NCBI GenBank assembly: GCA_902475535.1
Contig: CABRZR010000023.1
Span: 1-18,468 of the forward strand
Reading direction: 5' to 3'
From: QAMH01 sp900556425
Lineage (GTDB): Bacteria > Actinomycetota > Coriobacteriia > Coriobacteriales > QAMH01
Length of the DNA: 18,468 bases
The notes beneath the pieces are model-generated. The model worked only from the letters and a program-made list of their open reading frames with translations. It ran no database searches and was not told the DNA's origin. This document shows positions 1 through 7,532 of this stretch, piece by piece (the first letter of the stretch is position 1; every line of letters begins with the position of its first letter). The position numbers and the translations under genes are program-made.

Positions 1-122
1 CGGTCGCTTCCCGACAGCCCGCTTCGCGGTCTTTACGGCGCGCTCCCTTGTACCTCCGCTTCGCAGCTCGCCTGCGCACATTTGCTCCATACAATCGGCG
101 GGCGCATTCTGAAGGGAGCGCT

Positions 123-1136
123 GTGAACGACTCGCTTGCCAGACACGTTGTAGTCCTCGCCGCACTGTGCATCGCCGTCACCGGCGCGACGTTCCTTGCC
201 GTCGGCGTGGAGGCCGCGCTCTGTTGCGCCATCCTCTCCCTTGTCGTCTTCGTCTTCTTCCTCGTCGTCTCGCTGCGCCGCCGAGCCGAGATACGACGCC
301 TCACGGATGAGATCGACGAGGTCCTCAACCTTGGTAGACGCCTGAGCTTCTCGAATTGCCGCGAGGGCGACATCGCCGTCCTCGCCAACGAGCTCGAGAA
401 GATGGTGGCGCGTCTTGCCCGACTCACCGCCCAGCTCGAAAGCGAGAAGACCGCGCTGGCGGACTCACTCGCCGACATTTCGCACCAGATCCGCACGCCG
501 TTGACGGCCGCCGAACTCATGCTCCCGGCCATCGAGCGTGCCACGGACGAGGAGCAGCGCAAGAGGCTCGCGCGCGACCTCGAGCACCTGCTCGACCGGG
601 TATCCTGGCTCGTCGCCACGCTGCTCAAGATGGCCAAGGTCGATGCCGGGGCGCTGCACATGGAATCACGACCCGTATCCGTCGTGACCATGGTCGCCCG
701 CGCCTGCGCCCCACTCGAGCTGCCCCTCGACCTGCGCGGCATCGCGCTTGTCATCGATATCCCCGACGACGCACGCTTCACAGGCGACGAGACCTGGTGC
801 GCCGAGGCAATCGAGAACATCGTGAAGAACTCGATGGAGCACTGCCAAGCCGGAGGGACGATCACCATACGCGCCGAGGAAGATGCGCTGGCCTGCCACA
901 TCTCCATCAGCGATGACGGGCCCGGCATATCCGAGGAGGACCTTCCCCACCTCTTCGAGCGCTTCTACCGGGGCACCGGATCGAAGGAGGGCGAGGGCTT
1001 TGGCGTTGGACTCGCGCTCGCCCGTTCGCTCGTCTCGGGGCAGGGCGGCACGCTGCGCGCCGGAAACGTCCCGGGCGAGGATGGCAGCTTCGCTGGTGCC
1101 GTCTTCGAAATCGCCTTTCCCAAACTCTGCATCTGA
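123..1136 (+). CDS. Sensor histidine kinase, intramembrane-sensing type
   Basis: Membrane histidine kinase of 337 residues that should phosphorylate a response regulator lying upstream of the window. Two hydrophobic helices (about residues 8-27 and 31-50) are joined by only a few residues, so there is almost no extracellular sensor domain; this is the layout of BceS-like kinases that read their signal through a partner ABC transporter. A HAMP-like linker leads to the H box SLADISHQIRTPLTA with phospho-acceptor His121, then the N box NIVKNSMEH, the G1 box DDGPGIS, the F box LFERFYRG and the G2 box GFGVGLALA, so all catalytic motifs are intact. I chose the GTG at 123 because AAGGGAG lies just upstream and the hydrophobic helix then starts near residue 8. 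An in-frame TTG at 48 would add 25 residues without an apparent ribosome site. The transporter genes follow after 146 bases. The kinase family is certain; the stimulus is unknown. Confidence 0.93.
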   Translation: MNDSLARHVVVLAALCIAVTGATFLAVGVEAALCCAILSLVVFVFFLVVSLRRRAEIRRLTDEIDEVLNLGRRLSFSNCREGDIAVLANELEKMVARLARLTAQLESEKTALADSLADISHQIRTPLTAAELMLPAIERATDEEQRKRLARDLEHLLDRVSWLVATLLKMAKVDAGALHMESRPVSVVTMVARACAPLELPLDLRGIALVIDIPDDARFTGDETWCAEAIENIVKNSMEHCQAGGTITIRAEEDALACHISISDDGPGISEEDLPHLFERFYRGTGSKEGEGFGVGLALARSLVSGQGGTLRAGNVPGEDGSFAGAVFEIAFPKLCI

Positions 1137-1227
1137 CATGCACCGCATGCCCAGCTTACAAAGCCGTAATGTGCGCGTCATGGCAGAGTTGGGCAGCGCG
1201 TTCATACTCGATGCAGTCCGGAAATCC

Positions 1228-1264
1228 GAAATGAGACAGTTGCTCAGGGACGCTGTCTCATTTC
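1228..1264. repeat. Dispersed palindrome, family A, copy 1
   Basis: Perfect 12-base arms, GAAATGAGACAG and CTGTCTCATTTC, enclose a 13-base loop starting TTGCTCAG. The same arm core and loop start recur at 6137-6169, so this is a repeated element and not a chance hairpin. It lies between the kinase stop and the ABC gene, ending 5 bases before the GGGAGG ribosome site at 1270. As RNA it could reduce read-through from the kinase gene into the transporter genes, but there is no clear U-tract, so a terminator role is inference. Confidence 0.8.
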
Positions 1265-1282
1265 ACAAAGGGAGGAATCATC

Positions 1283-1955
1283 ATGGACATCCTCAAGGTC
1301 AGCAACCTGACGAAGGTCTACGGTAAGGGAGCGCAGGCGACATGCGCGTTGGACGACGTCTCGTTTTCGATTCCGGAAGGCCAGTTCGTCGCCATCGTGG
1401 GCGCATCGGGATCGGGCAAATCGACGCTCTTGCATCTCATCGGCGGGGTTGTAGGGTGCCGTCGAGCTCAACGGCGCGAACATCTACGCGCGCACGGACG
1501 AGCAACTGGCCGTGTTCCGACGCCGCGAGGTGGGCCTCGTCTACCAGTTCTACAACCTCGTGCCCATACTCAACGTCATCGAGAACATCACCCTTCCCGT
1601 CGCTCTCGACGGACGCGGCGTGAACGAGCAGCGTCTCGCATCGCTCATGCGCACCCTGGGACTGGAGGGCTACGGCAACCGCCTGCCCAACCAGCTCTCC
1701 GGCGGCCAGCAGCAGCGCGTGGCAATCGGACGCGCCCTCATGAACAACCCCGCCATCGTGCTCGCCGACGAGCCGACGGGCAATCTCGACACGCAGAACT
1801 CCCGCGAGATCATGGCGTTGCTCGAGTCGGCAAACCGCGATGCGGGGCAGACGCTCGTCGTCATCACGCATGACGAGGACATCGCGTTGTCGGCTGACCG
1901 CATCATCGCGATCGAGGACGGCCGCATCGTATCCGACGAGAGGATACGCGCATGA
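1283..1955 (+). pseudogene. ABC transporter ATP-binding subunit, frameshifted
   Basis: MacB/LolD/BceA-type ATPase that would power the adjacent permease. It starts at an ATG preceded by GGGAGG. The first 56 codons hold the Walker A motif GASGSGKST and end LLHLIGGV at 1450. Reading then leaves frame. From 1455 the +1 frame resumes as GAVELNGANIY and carries the Q-loop VYQFYNL, the signature LSGGQQQR, the Walker B region IVLADEP and the H-loop ITHDE, ending at TGA 1953-1955. Family members have about five residues (D-x-P-T-S) between these two pieces; here only four bases, GTAG, remain, so the lesion looks like a net loss of about 11 bases and not a one-base error. The stop overlaps the permease ATG (ATGA), a coupling arrangement. 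A GTG at 1512 could start a Walker A-less fragment. Function is probably lost unless the assembly is wrong. Confidence 0.88.
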
Positions 1956-4819
1956 AGGCCATGACATCGTTTACCGTCAAGTCCCTGCGGGACTCGGCCG
2001 CCCGTACCATCGTCACCATCGCCGGCGTCGCCCTGGCGGCGGCATTGCTCGTCGCCGTGCTCTCCTCCTACGTCTCGGCCACCGATTACCTCCTGCGCAA
2101 CGAGTCGACGGCCAACGGCACGTGGATGTCACAGGTCGTCTTGCCCGACGACGAGAAGACGCAAGGGGAAATCGCATCGGCCGAGGACGCGATGGACGTG
2201 AAGGCGCTCGCGACGCTACAGGACGTGGGATTTGCCGGGCTGTCGGACGAGCAACGGATGACGCTCGGCATCTACCTGCCCATCCTGACGGAGACCGGTC
2301 CGATCGAGGAGCTTTGCGGCGTGCGCGTGGCCGAGGGGCGCCTACCCCAGAATGCCACAGAGATCATGCTGCCGAGCATCTGGCAGCGCAACAGCACTAT
2401 CTCGCTCGGCGACACCATCACCCTCGACGTGGGAACCCGTCGGGCCGTTCTTGCGCCCGGCGAGCAGGGAAGCATGAGCGGCGGCTCGTTCGCCGTCGGC
2501 GACTACGATCCCGAGTTCGAGCCCAAGGGCTATAGCATCGAGGATGGGTCCGCCCTCAACTCCACCATGGGCTATCTCGATTCGGAGGCTGACGAGGGCA
2601 AGTTCGACGAGGAGCTCGTCGACGTCACCAAGCGCAACTATACCGTCGTCGGCTTCGCGGCAGCGGACAATTGGACGCTCATGACCGGTGCGGGAGCAGC
2701 TGCCCTCACCGTTGACGAGAGCGCCACGGGAGACATCCAGGCCTTCCTCGAGCTTTCCGGCATCTCCACCGTGAAGCAGGTCAGGGAGCGCACCGCGGAG
2801 CTCTTTCCCGGCGCGGACATCCAGACCCACGTGAACCTTCTGCGCTACATGGGCATCAGCGACCACGGCTCCATCTGGCAGACCTTCTTCTATCTGGTGG
2901 CCATCCTCGCCGTCATCATCATCGCGGCCTGCGTTTCGCTCATCTACAACGCCTTTGCCATCTCGGTCAACGAGCGCATGCGGCAATTCGGCCTCCTCGC
3001 CTCGATCGGCGCGTCCAAGCGTCAGCTGCGCCGATCGGTGTTGCTGGAAGGTGGCATCATCGCCATCATCGGCATACCCATCGGCATCGCCGTGGGCCTG
3101 GGCGCCTGCGCGGGCATCTTCGCGTGGCTCGGCACGTCCATCGCAAGCATCCTGGGAGGTCGTTGGAGCAGCTTCTACCTGGTCATGGATTGGCGCGTCG
3201 TGCTCTTCGCCATGGCCCTCACGGCTCTGACGGTGCTCGTGAGCGTGTGGATTCCCGCCTTGCGCGCCGCACGCGTCTCCCCCATCGACGCGCTGCGCCA
3301 GAGCTCGACGGTGCGCATAGCGCCCCGCGTGCTGAAGGCCTCTGGCAAGCACAGTTCTGCCGGCGTTCCCTGGAAACGCCGGGGACTCGCGGGCAGCGTC
3401 TTCGGCATCGGAGGCCAGCTCGCCTCCATCAACCATCATCGCAACGCCTCCAAGGGACGCGCCGCATCCGTCTCGCTCGCGCTCGCCATCGTCCTGCTCA
3501 TGACGGCGGGCTCGCTTTCCACGCAGCTCGGCATGTTCACGAAGGTGGCGGGCAACCTCTCGGAAGCGGACGTTTCCATGACGGTTTCCCTGGAGCCCAC
3601 CGACGAACGGGCATCCGCATCCGAAGCCATCGAGGCGGTCGGCGCCGACGTCTACGCCCAGGCGAGCGCCGTGCAAGGCGTGACGCCTCTGGGATGGGCG
3701 CTCGTCTCGACCCAAGGGGCGTTCGTCCCGCTGCCGATGGCGGGAAGCGCGTGGAAAGATACGGTTGCCCCAAGCTGCATCGTAGACGAAAGCGTGCCCA
3801 CACCGCTCTTCGTCGCCTACCTGCCTGCCGACGAGTTCGCAGCCTACGCGAAGGACAACGGCGTCGAGCTCCCGGAAAGCAGCAACGCTCCCGCCGCCAT
3901 CGCCGTGCGCGAGGGCTACGGCAACACCGGAAGCGTGTACAGCTACGACGAGCTCTTCGTCAAGACCGGCACCCTCGACATCGTGACCGGCATCAAGGGC
4001 GATGAGACGGCCACGGCAAGCGTCGTGGTGTCTGACACCGACAACGACGGCAAGGAGACGTTCGAGTTCACGCGATGGGAGAAGGATGGCGGCTACACGG
4101 ACCAGAGGCTTGCAGCCGACGAGCTCGTGCGCACGCCCGTCGAAGTCGTGGGACTGGCGGAAAAGAGGCCCGCTTGCATCGCCTCGAGCAGCGGGGCGAC
4201 AATCGTCGTCTCCATGGATGACCTCGGCACCTTGCCCCTCATCGGCGCGACAAGAACCGTGTCCTTCTCGGCTGGCTTCGACACCGCCGATGGCGAGGAG
4301 GCGGTCAAGGGCCTTTCCGGATTCGGCTCAACCTTCGAGGAAGCCAGCTACAAGATCTACTACAACCAGGTGACGGACAACAAGGCGCAGGAGCAGTCCA
4401 TGACCATGATGGTGACCGTGGTGAACCTGTTCTGCTTCCTGTTCTCGTTCATACTCACGCTCATCGCGCTCGCCAACGTGTTCAACACCATGACCAACGG
4501 CCTTATCCTGCGCAAGCGCGAGTTCGCGGTCATGGAGTCCATCGGCATGGGGGCGCGCCAGTTCCGCTCGATGATTGGCTGCGAATGCGTCGGATACGGC
4601 CTGCGAGGGCTCATACCCGGCATCATCGTGTCATTCGGCGTGAGCTACCTGCTCTACATGGCGCTTGGCATATCCATGCGCGGACTACCCTACACGCCGC
4701 CGTGGATGTATCTCGTCCTGGGCTGCGGGCTCGTGATCGTGGTCATGGCCGCAAGCGTGCTCTACGGCCTACATCGCTGCCGCAAGGGTAACATCGTCGA
4801 CGCCCTGAGGATGGAATAA
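1952..4819 (+). CDS. FtsX/MacB-like ABC transporter permease, two-domain
   Basis: Permease of 955 residues in the inner membrane, partner of the ATPase at 1283-1955, whose stop it overlaps by four bases. Hydrophobic segments lie near residues 18-40, 308-332, 366-394 and 413-435, then 503-522, 819-845, 880-905 and 918-940. This gives two FtsX-type units of one plus three helices, each with a large extracytoplasmic segment (about 41-305 and 523-815). Each FtsX core carries the usual cytoplasmic turn: NERMRQFGLLASIGASKRQLR in the first and RKREFAVMESIGMGARQFR in the second. The combination of kinase, ATPase and large permease is typical of systems for peptide antibiotic sensing and resistance, or of lipoprotein/peptide handling; which applies here cannot be told. 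The reading frame is intact although its ATPase is broken. Codon use is GC-rich and like its neighbours. Confidence 0.9.
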   Translation: MKAMTSFTVKSLRDSAARTIVTIAGVALAAALLVAVLSSYVSATDYLLRNESTANGTWMSQVVLPDDEKTQGEIASAEDAMDVKALATLQDVGFAGLSDEQRMTLGIYLPILTETGPIEELCGVRVAEGRLPQNATEIMLPSIWQRNSTISLGDTITLDVGTRRAVLAPGEQGSMSGGSFAVGDYDPEFEPKGYSIEDGSALNSTMGYLDSEADEGKFDEELVDVTKRNYTVVGFAAADNWTLMTGAGAAALTVDESATGDIQAFLELSGISTVKQVRERTAELFPGADIQTHVNLLRYMGISDHGSIWQTFFYLVAILAVIIIAACVSLIYNAFAISVNERMRQFGLLASIGASKRQLRRSVLLEGGIIAIIGIPIGIAVGLGACAGIFAWLGTSIASILGGRWSSFYLVMDWRVVLFAMALTALTVLVSVWIPALRAARVSPIDALRQSSTVRIAPRVLKASGKHSSAGVPWKRRGLAGSVFGIGGQLASINHHRNASKGRAASVSLALAIVLLMTAGSLSTQLGMFTKVAGNLSEADVSMTVSLEPTDERASASEAIEAVGADVYAQASAVQGVTPLGWALVSTQGAFVPLPMAGSAWKDTVAPSCIVDESVPTPLFVAYLPADEFAAYAKDNGVELPESSNAPAAIAVREGYGNTGSVYSYDELFVKTGTLDIVTGIKGDETATASVVVSDTDNDGKETFEFTRWEKDGGYTDQRLAADELVRTPVEVVGLAEKRPACIASSSGATIVVSMDDLGTLPLIGATRTVSFSAGFDTADGEEAVKGLSGFGSTFEEASYKIYYNQVTDNKAQEQSMTMMVTVVNLFCFLFSFILTLIALANVFNTMTNGLILRKREFAVMESIGMGARQFRSMIGCECVGYGLRGLIPGIIVSFGVSYLLYMALGISMRGLPYTPPWMYLVLGCGLVIVVMAASVLYGLHRCRKGNIVDALRME

Positions 4820-4871
4820 GCGGCGAGCACAGCGAGTCGAGGAATCTCCTCCGTCGTTGAAAAAGCGATGG

Positions 4872-4920
4872 TCAAGATTTCTCGACTTCGCTCGCTTCGT
4901 TCGCTCCGCTCGAAATGACA
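4872..4920. repeat. Dispersed repeat of the FERSERSERSREI type
   Basis: The segment opens TCAAGATTTCTCGACTTCGC and closes with CCGCTCGAAATGACA; between them the 4-5 base unit (T)CGCT/TCGTT is iterated, and the ends TTTCTCGA and TCGAAA face each other. Read on the minus strand it gives HFERSERSERSREI, a spurious peptide I recall from intergenic repeats in many bacterial genomes. It sits between two convergent genes and is non-coding. Its function is unknown; it can form an imperfect hairpin. Confidence 0.75.
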
Positions 4921-4924
4921 ATAG

Positions 4925-4957
4925 CCAGACAAATGTCGCCGGGGCACTTTTGTCTGG
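4925..4957. terminator. Family B palindrome, copy 1, between convergent genes
   Basis: CCAGACAAA (4925-4933) pairs with TTTGTCTGG (4949-4957); the centre holds GCCGGGGC, which can form a small inner stem. A run of T follows on the plus strand. On the minus strand the hairpin begins right after the stop codon of the XRE regulator. It is therefore a plausible bidirectional terminator for the permease and the regulator. A second copy in the same orientation relative to its gene lies at 11494-11526. Confidence 0.7.
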
Positions 4958-4960
4958 TTT

Positions 4961-5992
4961 TCATTCCCCAGAGCTGAAGGCCTTTATGAGCAGCGAGACG
5001 ATGCCGCATAACAGGCCGCCGATGGGCCAGGCAAGCCAGAAAAGCGACTGCGCGTACGAGTGCGTCGGCACGAAGAGCATGACGAGGCCGACGATGGTGG
5101 CAATGATCATGATGCAGCCGCAAATAGCGCCGATGCGCTTGTCGGTCGCGTGTGTCTGGAGAAGTTCACGCTTCTGCTCGTCGGTCAGGGGCGCCGACTC
5201 GATCTCGTGCGCCTCCAGTACCTCGCCGGCGCTGCGATTGTAGTTGGCGATGTTCATGCGACCGTACATCATACCGCCGTACACGATCAGCCCCGCGCCA
5301 ACCGCGATGAACGCGAGCATGACGGATGGGGCGGCGCATTCGGACAGCGTCGTGTCGGCGGTTGCGATGACGAAGCAGACGCCAACGAGTATGCACATGA
5401 TGCCACCCACGAGACGCCAGCTGAAGTGCTTGCGCGCCTCCTCCTTCTGGGCCTGCGTGTAGAAGTCCTCGACGTAGGGATGTTCGCGCACGAACGCGCT
5501 GTGGCCCATACCACCGGGTATGAGCATGGCGAGCCCGACCCCCACGCCCGCAAACAAGAGCAACGCCCCTAACGCCAGGTAAACGTTCTCGGAAAACAGG
5601 CCCTCCAGCGGACTATACGTGTCGATGTCGGCGGCACAGAAGAACAGGATTGACAACGCGACACCGAAGACGATGGAGAAGACGCCGATCGAGACCTTGC
5701 GGGCAAACCCCCGTGTGTGCTCGTCATAGCCCACGACGTCAACTGGTGGCGTTCCCGGTGCCACCGAGGCGGCCGGCTCCACCGGACGGCCGGTGAGGTC
5801 TCCCTGCACGAGCTCGTCGAGCGTGCAGTCGAATATCTGGCACATGCGCAGGAGCTTGTCCATCTCCGGATACGACTTCTCGGATTCCCATTTGGTCACC
5901 GACTGCCGGCTCACGCCAAGCAGCATAGCCAGCTGCTCTTGGGTCATGTTGTGCGCGGCGCGCATGTGCTGGAGGTTCTCTCGAAAACTCAT
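4961..5992 (-). CDS. XRE-family regulator with C-terminal membrane domain
   Basis: Protein of 343 residues. Residues 1-65 form a Cro/C1-type helix-turn-helix: ENLQHMRAAHNMTQEQLAML, then GVSRQSVTKWESEKSYPEMDKL as the second half. A Pro-rich linker follows, then about six hydrophobic segments (near 100-120, 133-157, 193-211, 216-240, 287-310 and 315-335). The usual cytoplasmic XRE repressor lacks the membrane part, so this is a membrane-anchored DNA-binding protein that might couple a membrane signal to transcription. The start is ATG with AAAGGA five bases upstream. It stands alone on the minus strand, divergent from nothing close and convergent with the transporter operon, with the family B hairpin directly after its stop. 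It could regulate itself or the neighbouring ABC module; no operator was recognised. Confidence 0.85.
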   Translation of the reverse strand: MSFRENLQHMRAAHNMTQEQLAMLLGVSRQSVTKWESEKSYPEMDKLLRMCQIFDCTLDELVQGDLTGRPVEPAASVAPGTPPVDVVGYDEHTRGFARKVSIGVFSIVFGVALSILFFCAADIDTYSPLEGLFSENVYLALGALLLFAGVGVGLAMLIPGGMGHSAFVREHPYVEDFYTQAQKEEARKHFSWRLVGGIMCILVGVCFVIATADTTLSECAAPSVMLAFIAVGAGLIVYGGMMYGRMNIANYNRSAGEVLEAHEIESAPLTDEQKRELLQTHATDKRIGAICGCIMIIATIVGLVMLFVPTHSYAQSLFWLAWPIGGLLCGIVSLLIKAFSSGE

Positions 5993-6136
5993 GTCATTCC
6001 TTTGCGTTTGGGTTCGATTACGTCCCCAAATCTACCGAGTGGCAAGGTGACATTCTACCAACCAAGAGATGCTTTTTGCCGCGTTTTCGAAGCACCCGCT
6101 GGTTGCCAACCGCAGCTCACAGATCTGCAAACCGAA

Positions 6137-6169
6137 AATGAGACAGTTGCTCAGAGTAACTGTCTCATT
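6137..6169. repeat. Dispersed palindrome, family A, copy 2
   Basis: Perfect 12-base arms AATGAGACAGTT (6137-6148) and AACTGTCTCATT (6158-6169) with a 9-base loop GCTCAGAGT. The core ATGAGACAGTTGCTCAG is identical to copy 1 at 1231. The right arm runs into the stop codon of the minus-strand gene at 6168, so on that strand the hairpin immediately follows the gene and may act as its terminator. Confidence 0.8.
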
Positions 6170-6491
6170 AGATGTTCTGCGTCACGACGGAGGCGCGATC
6201 GCAAGCGCACTCTCCCGCCTTCATCGCATCAAAGCGGCGGTTTCTGAAGTAGATCGCCCAGTTGACGCCAAGAAACGCGAGATTGAGGATGTAAATCAAG
6301 AAGACCCAGTTCATCGCTCCAAGAACGACTTTGGCGGCTATGCCGCAGAGGTAACCGAGGCAGATGAGCGTGAGAAACTGCCAGCTCGTCCCCTTTGCCG
6401 TCCTCGCCCTATACGACTTCCATGCGTTCATGGGCCATGACAGTCCAAAACATATGAGCATCGTGGCTTCCAGTAACTCCGCTAATAACAT
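6168..6491 (-). CDS. Small PQ-loop/SemiSWEET-like membrane protein
   Basis: Protein of 107 residues with three hydrophobic helices (about 4-22, 38-58 and 63-82) and a charged C-terminal tail. The first helix carries GLSWPMNAWKSYRARTAKG, with a Trp-Pro pair where PQ-loop proteins have Pro-Gln, followed by a basic loop. Length and three-helix topology match the single-repeat half-transporters (SemiSWEETs), which dimerise to move small sugars, but other small PQ-loop-like proteins have no known substrate, so the role is inferred only. The ATG at 6491 has only a weak upstream GGGA. The family A palindrome begins at its stop. The last 20 residues are less like the family and may come from drift at the gene end. 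Confidence 0.7.
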   Translation of the reverse strand: MLLAELLEATMLICFGLSWPMNAWKSYRARTAKGTSWQFLTLICLGYLCGIAAKVVLGAMNWVFLIYILNLAFLGVNWAIYFRNRRFDAMKAGECACDRASVVTQNI

Positions 6492-6582
6492 TTCGAATCA
6501 CGTTCCCGTATCCATAGACATTCGCGCAAACGCGCCCTACGCAGCGTCGATTGTCCCACTTCAATATTGCATACGTCTAATA

Positions 6583-6619
6583 TATAATTTCATGTGTTTT
6601 CATATTATCTTGATATGAA
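6583..6619 (+). promoter_or_regulatory. Probable LysR promoter and operator
   Basis: An AT-rich patch in an otherwise GC-rich sequence holds a perfect -10 hexamer TATAAT (6583-6588); the hexamer 17 bases upstream, TTCAAT, is a poor -35. Just downstream lies an inverted repeat, TTCATAT-N7-ATATGAA (6599-6619), of the dyad form (T-N11-A like) that LysR regulators bind. It would sit near the transcription start and fits autorepression of the gene at 6654. This is seen in the sequence but not proven as a binding site. Confidence 0.5.
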
Positions 6620-6653
6620 TTCTTCTCCCATTTACGAAAGAACAGGAAGCGCG

Positions 6654-7532
6654 ATGGACGTAAGGCAGCTCCGTTATTTTCTCGTAACGGCACAGCTGGA
6701 ACATGTCACCCATGCGGCACGTAAGCTTTCCATAGCGCAACCCGCCCTCTCGCAATCGCTCCACAGACTCGAGGCGGAACTTGGCGTGAAGCTCTTTACC
6801 CGAGAGGGAAGAAACCTGAGGCTGACCGAGGAAGGAGCCTATCTGAGAGACAGGCTCTCCCCCATCGTCTCGGAACTTGACAGCGCATGCGCGGGCCTCG
6901 AGACATTCGCGAAAGCCGAGGCGAACACGGTGAACCTCTGCATCGCGACCGCCTCGGTCATTGCGGTCGATGCAATCGGCACCTTCGCATCCCAGCACGC
7001 AGAGACACGATTCGATGTCAACAGGGATGACGCATCACCCCGCAACGACATCATCATCGACACGCTCCAAAACGCGGATGGCAAGAGCGGAAGGACCGAG
7101 ATCACGAATTCCCACGCTGACTTTACGGAACGTGTCTGCATAGCCATCCCGGCGTCGAGGCCGCATGGGAAGACCATCGCTCTCGACGAGCTCGTGGATG
7201 CGCGCTTCATCAGCCTCGCAGGCTCGAGGCGTTTTCGCGCTATCTGTGACGAGCTGTGCGCTAACAGGGGTTTCGAGCCCGACGTCATGTTCGAGAGTGA
7301 CAATCCCGCCGTGGTGCGAAAGATGATCAGCCTGGGTCTGGGCGTCGGATTCTGGCCCGAACGCAGTTGGGGTCCCGTCGATGGCGATGATGTCATCGTC
7401 TTGCCTTTGACAGATGATGGCTTCTCGAGGACGATTCACCTCGAGCTCACGCCCCGGGGCCTCGAAAAGGAAGCGGCGCGTACGTTCTTCGAGCATCTCG
7501 TCGAGCACTTCGCAAGCGTATGGGAGAGATAA
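6654..7532 (+). CDS. LysR-family transcriptional regulator
   Basis: Regulator of 292 residues. Residues 1-60 form the winged helix-turn-helix: MDVRQLRYFLVTAQLEHVTH, then AARKLSIAQPALSQSLHRLE and AELGVKLFTREGRNLRLTEEG. The rest is the periplasmic-binding-protein-like effector domain, with the usual AIPASRPHG and MISLGLGVGFWPE stretches. The ATG at 6654 is preferred: AGGAAG lies just upstream and the protein then begins exactly where the family does. A GTG at 6594 would add 20 residues lying in the promoter/operator. The stop is immediately followed by the TTG start of the acyltransferase, so the two are cotranscribed and the regulator probably controls that enzyme. The middle of the effector domain is less conserved than the ends; the ligand is unknown. 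Confidence 0.92.
   Translation: MDVRQLRYFLVTAQLEHVTHAARKLSIAQPALSQSLHRLEAELGVKLFTREGRNLRLTEEGAYLRDRLSPIVSELDSACAGLETFAKAEANTVNLCIATASVIAVDAIGTFASQHAETRFDVNRDDASPRNDIIIDTLQNADGKSGRTEITNSHADFTERVCIAIPASRPHGKTIALDELVDARFISLAGSRRFRAICDELCANRGFEPDVMFESDNPAVVRKMISLGLGVGFWPERSWGPVDGDDVIVLPLTDDGFSRTIHLELTPRGLEKEAARTFFEHLVEHFASVWER

Noticed and set aside
1..126. Open frame ending TGA at 124-126, overlapping the kinase GTG as a possible response-regulator tail.
   Set aside because: The overlap is suggestive, but the encoded residues (ending HTIGGRILKGAL) do not resemble the end of an OmpR-type regulator, and the stretch looks like GC-rich spacer with CGCTTCGC-type repeats.
1512..1955. Separate gene starting at GTG 1512.
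   Set aside because: It is the continuation of the same ATPase in the shifted frame; the conserved GAVELNG sequence begins upstream at 1455 and no ribosome site precedes the GTG.
2342..3715. 457-codon minus-strand open frame opposite the permease.
   Set aside because: Lies wholly antisense to a clear permease, is rich in His, Asp, Gly and Arg, and has no domain; typical GC-rich shadow.
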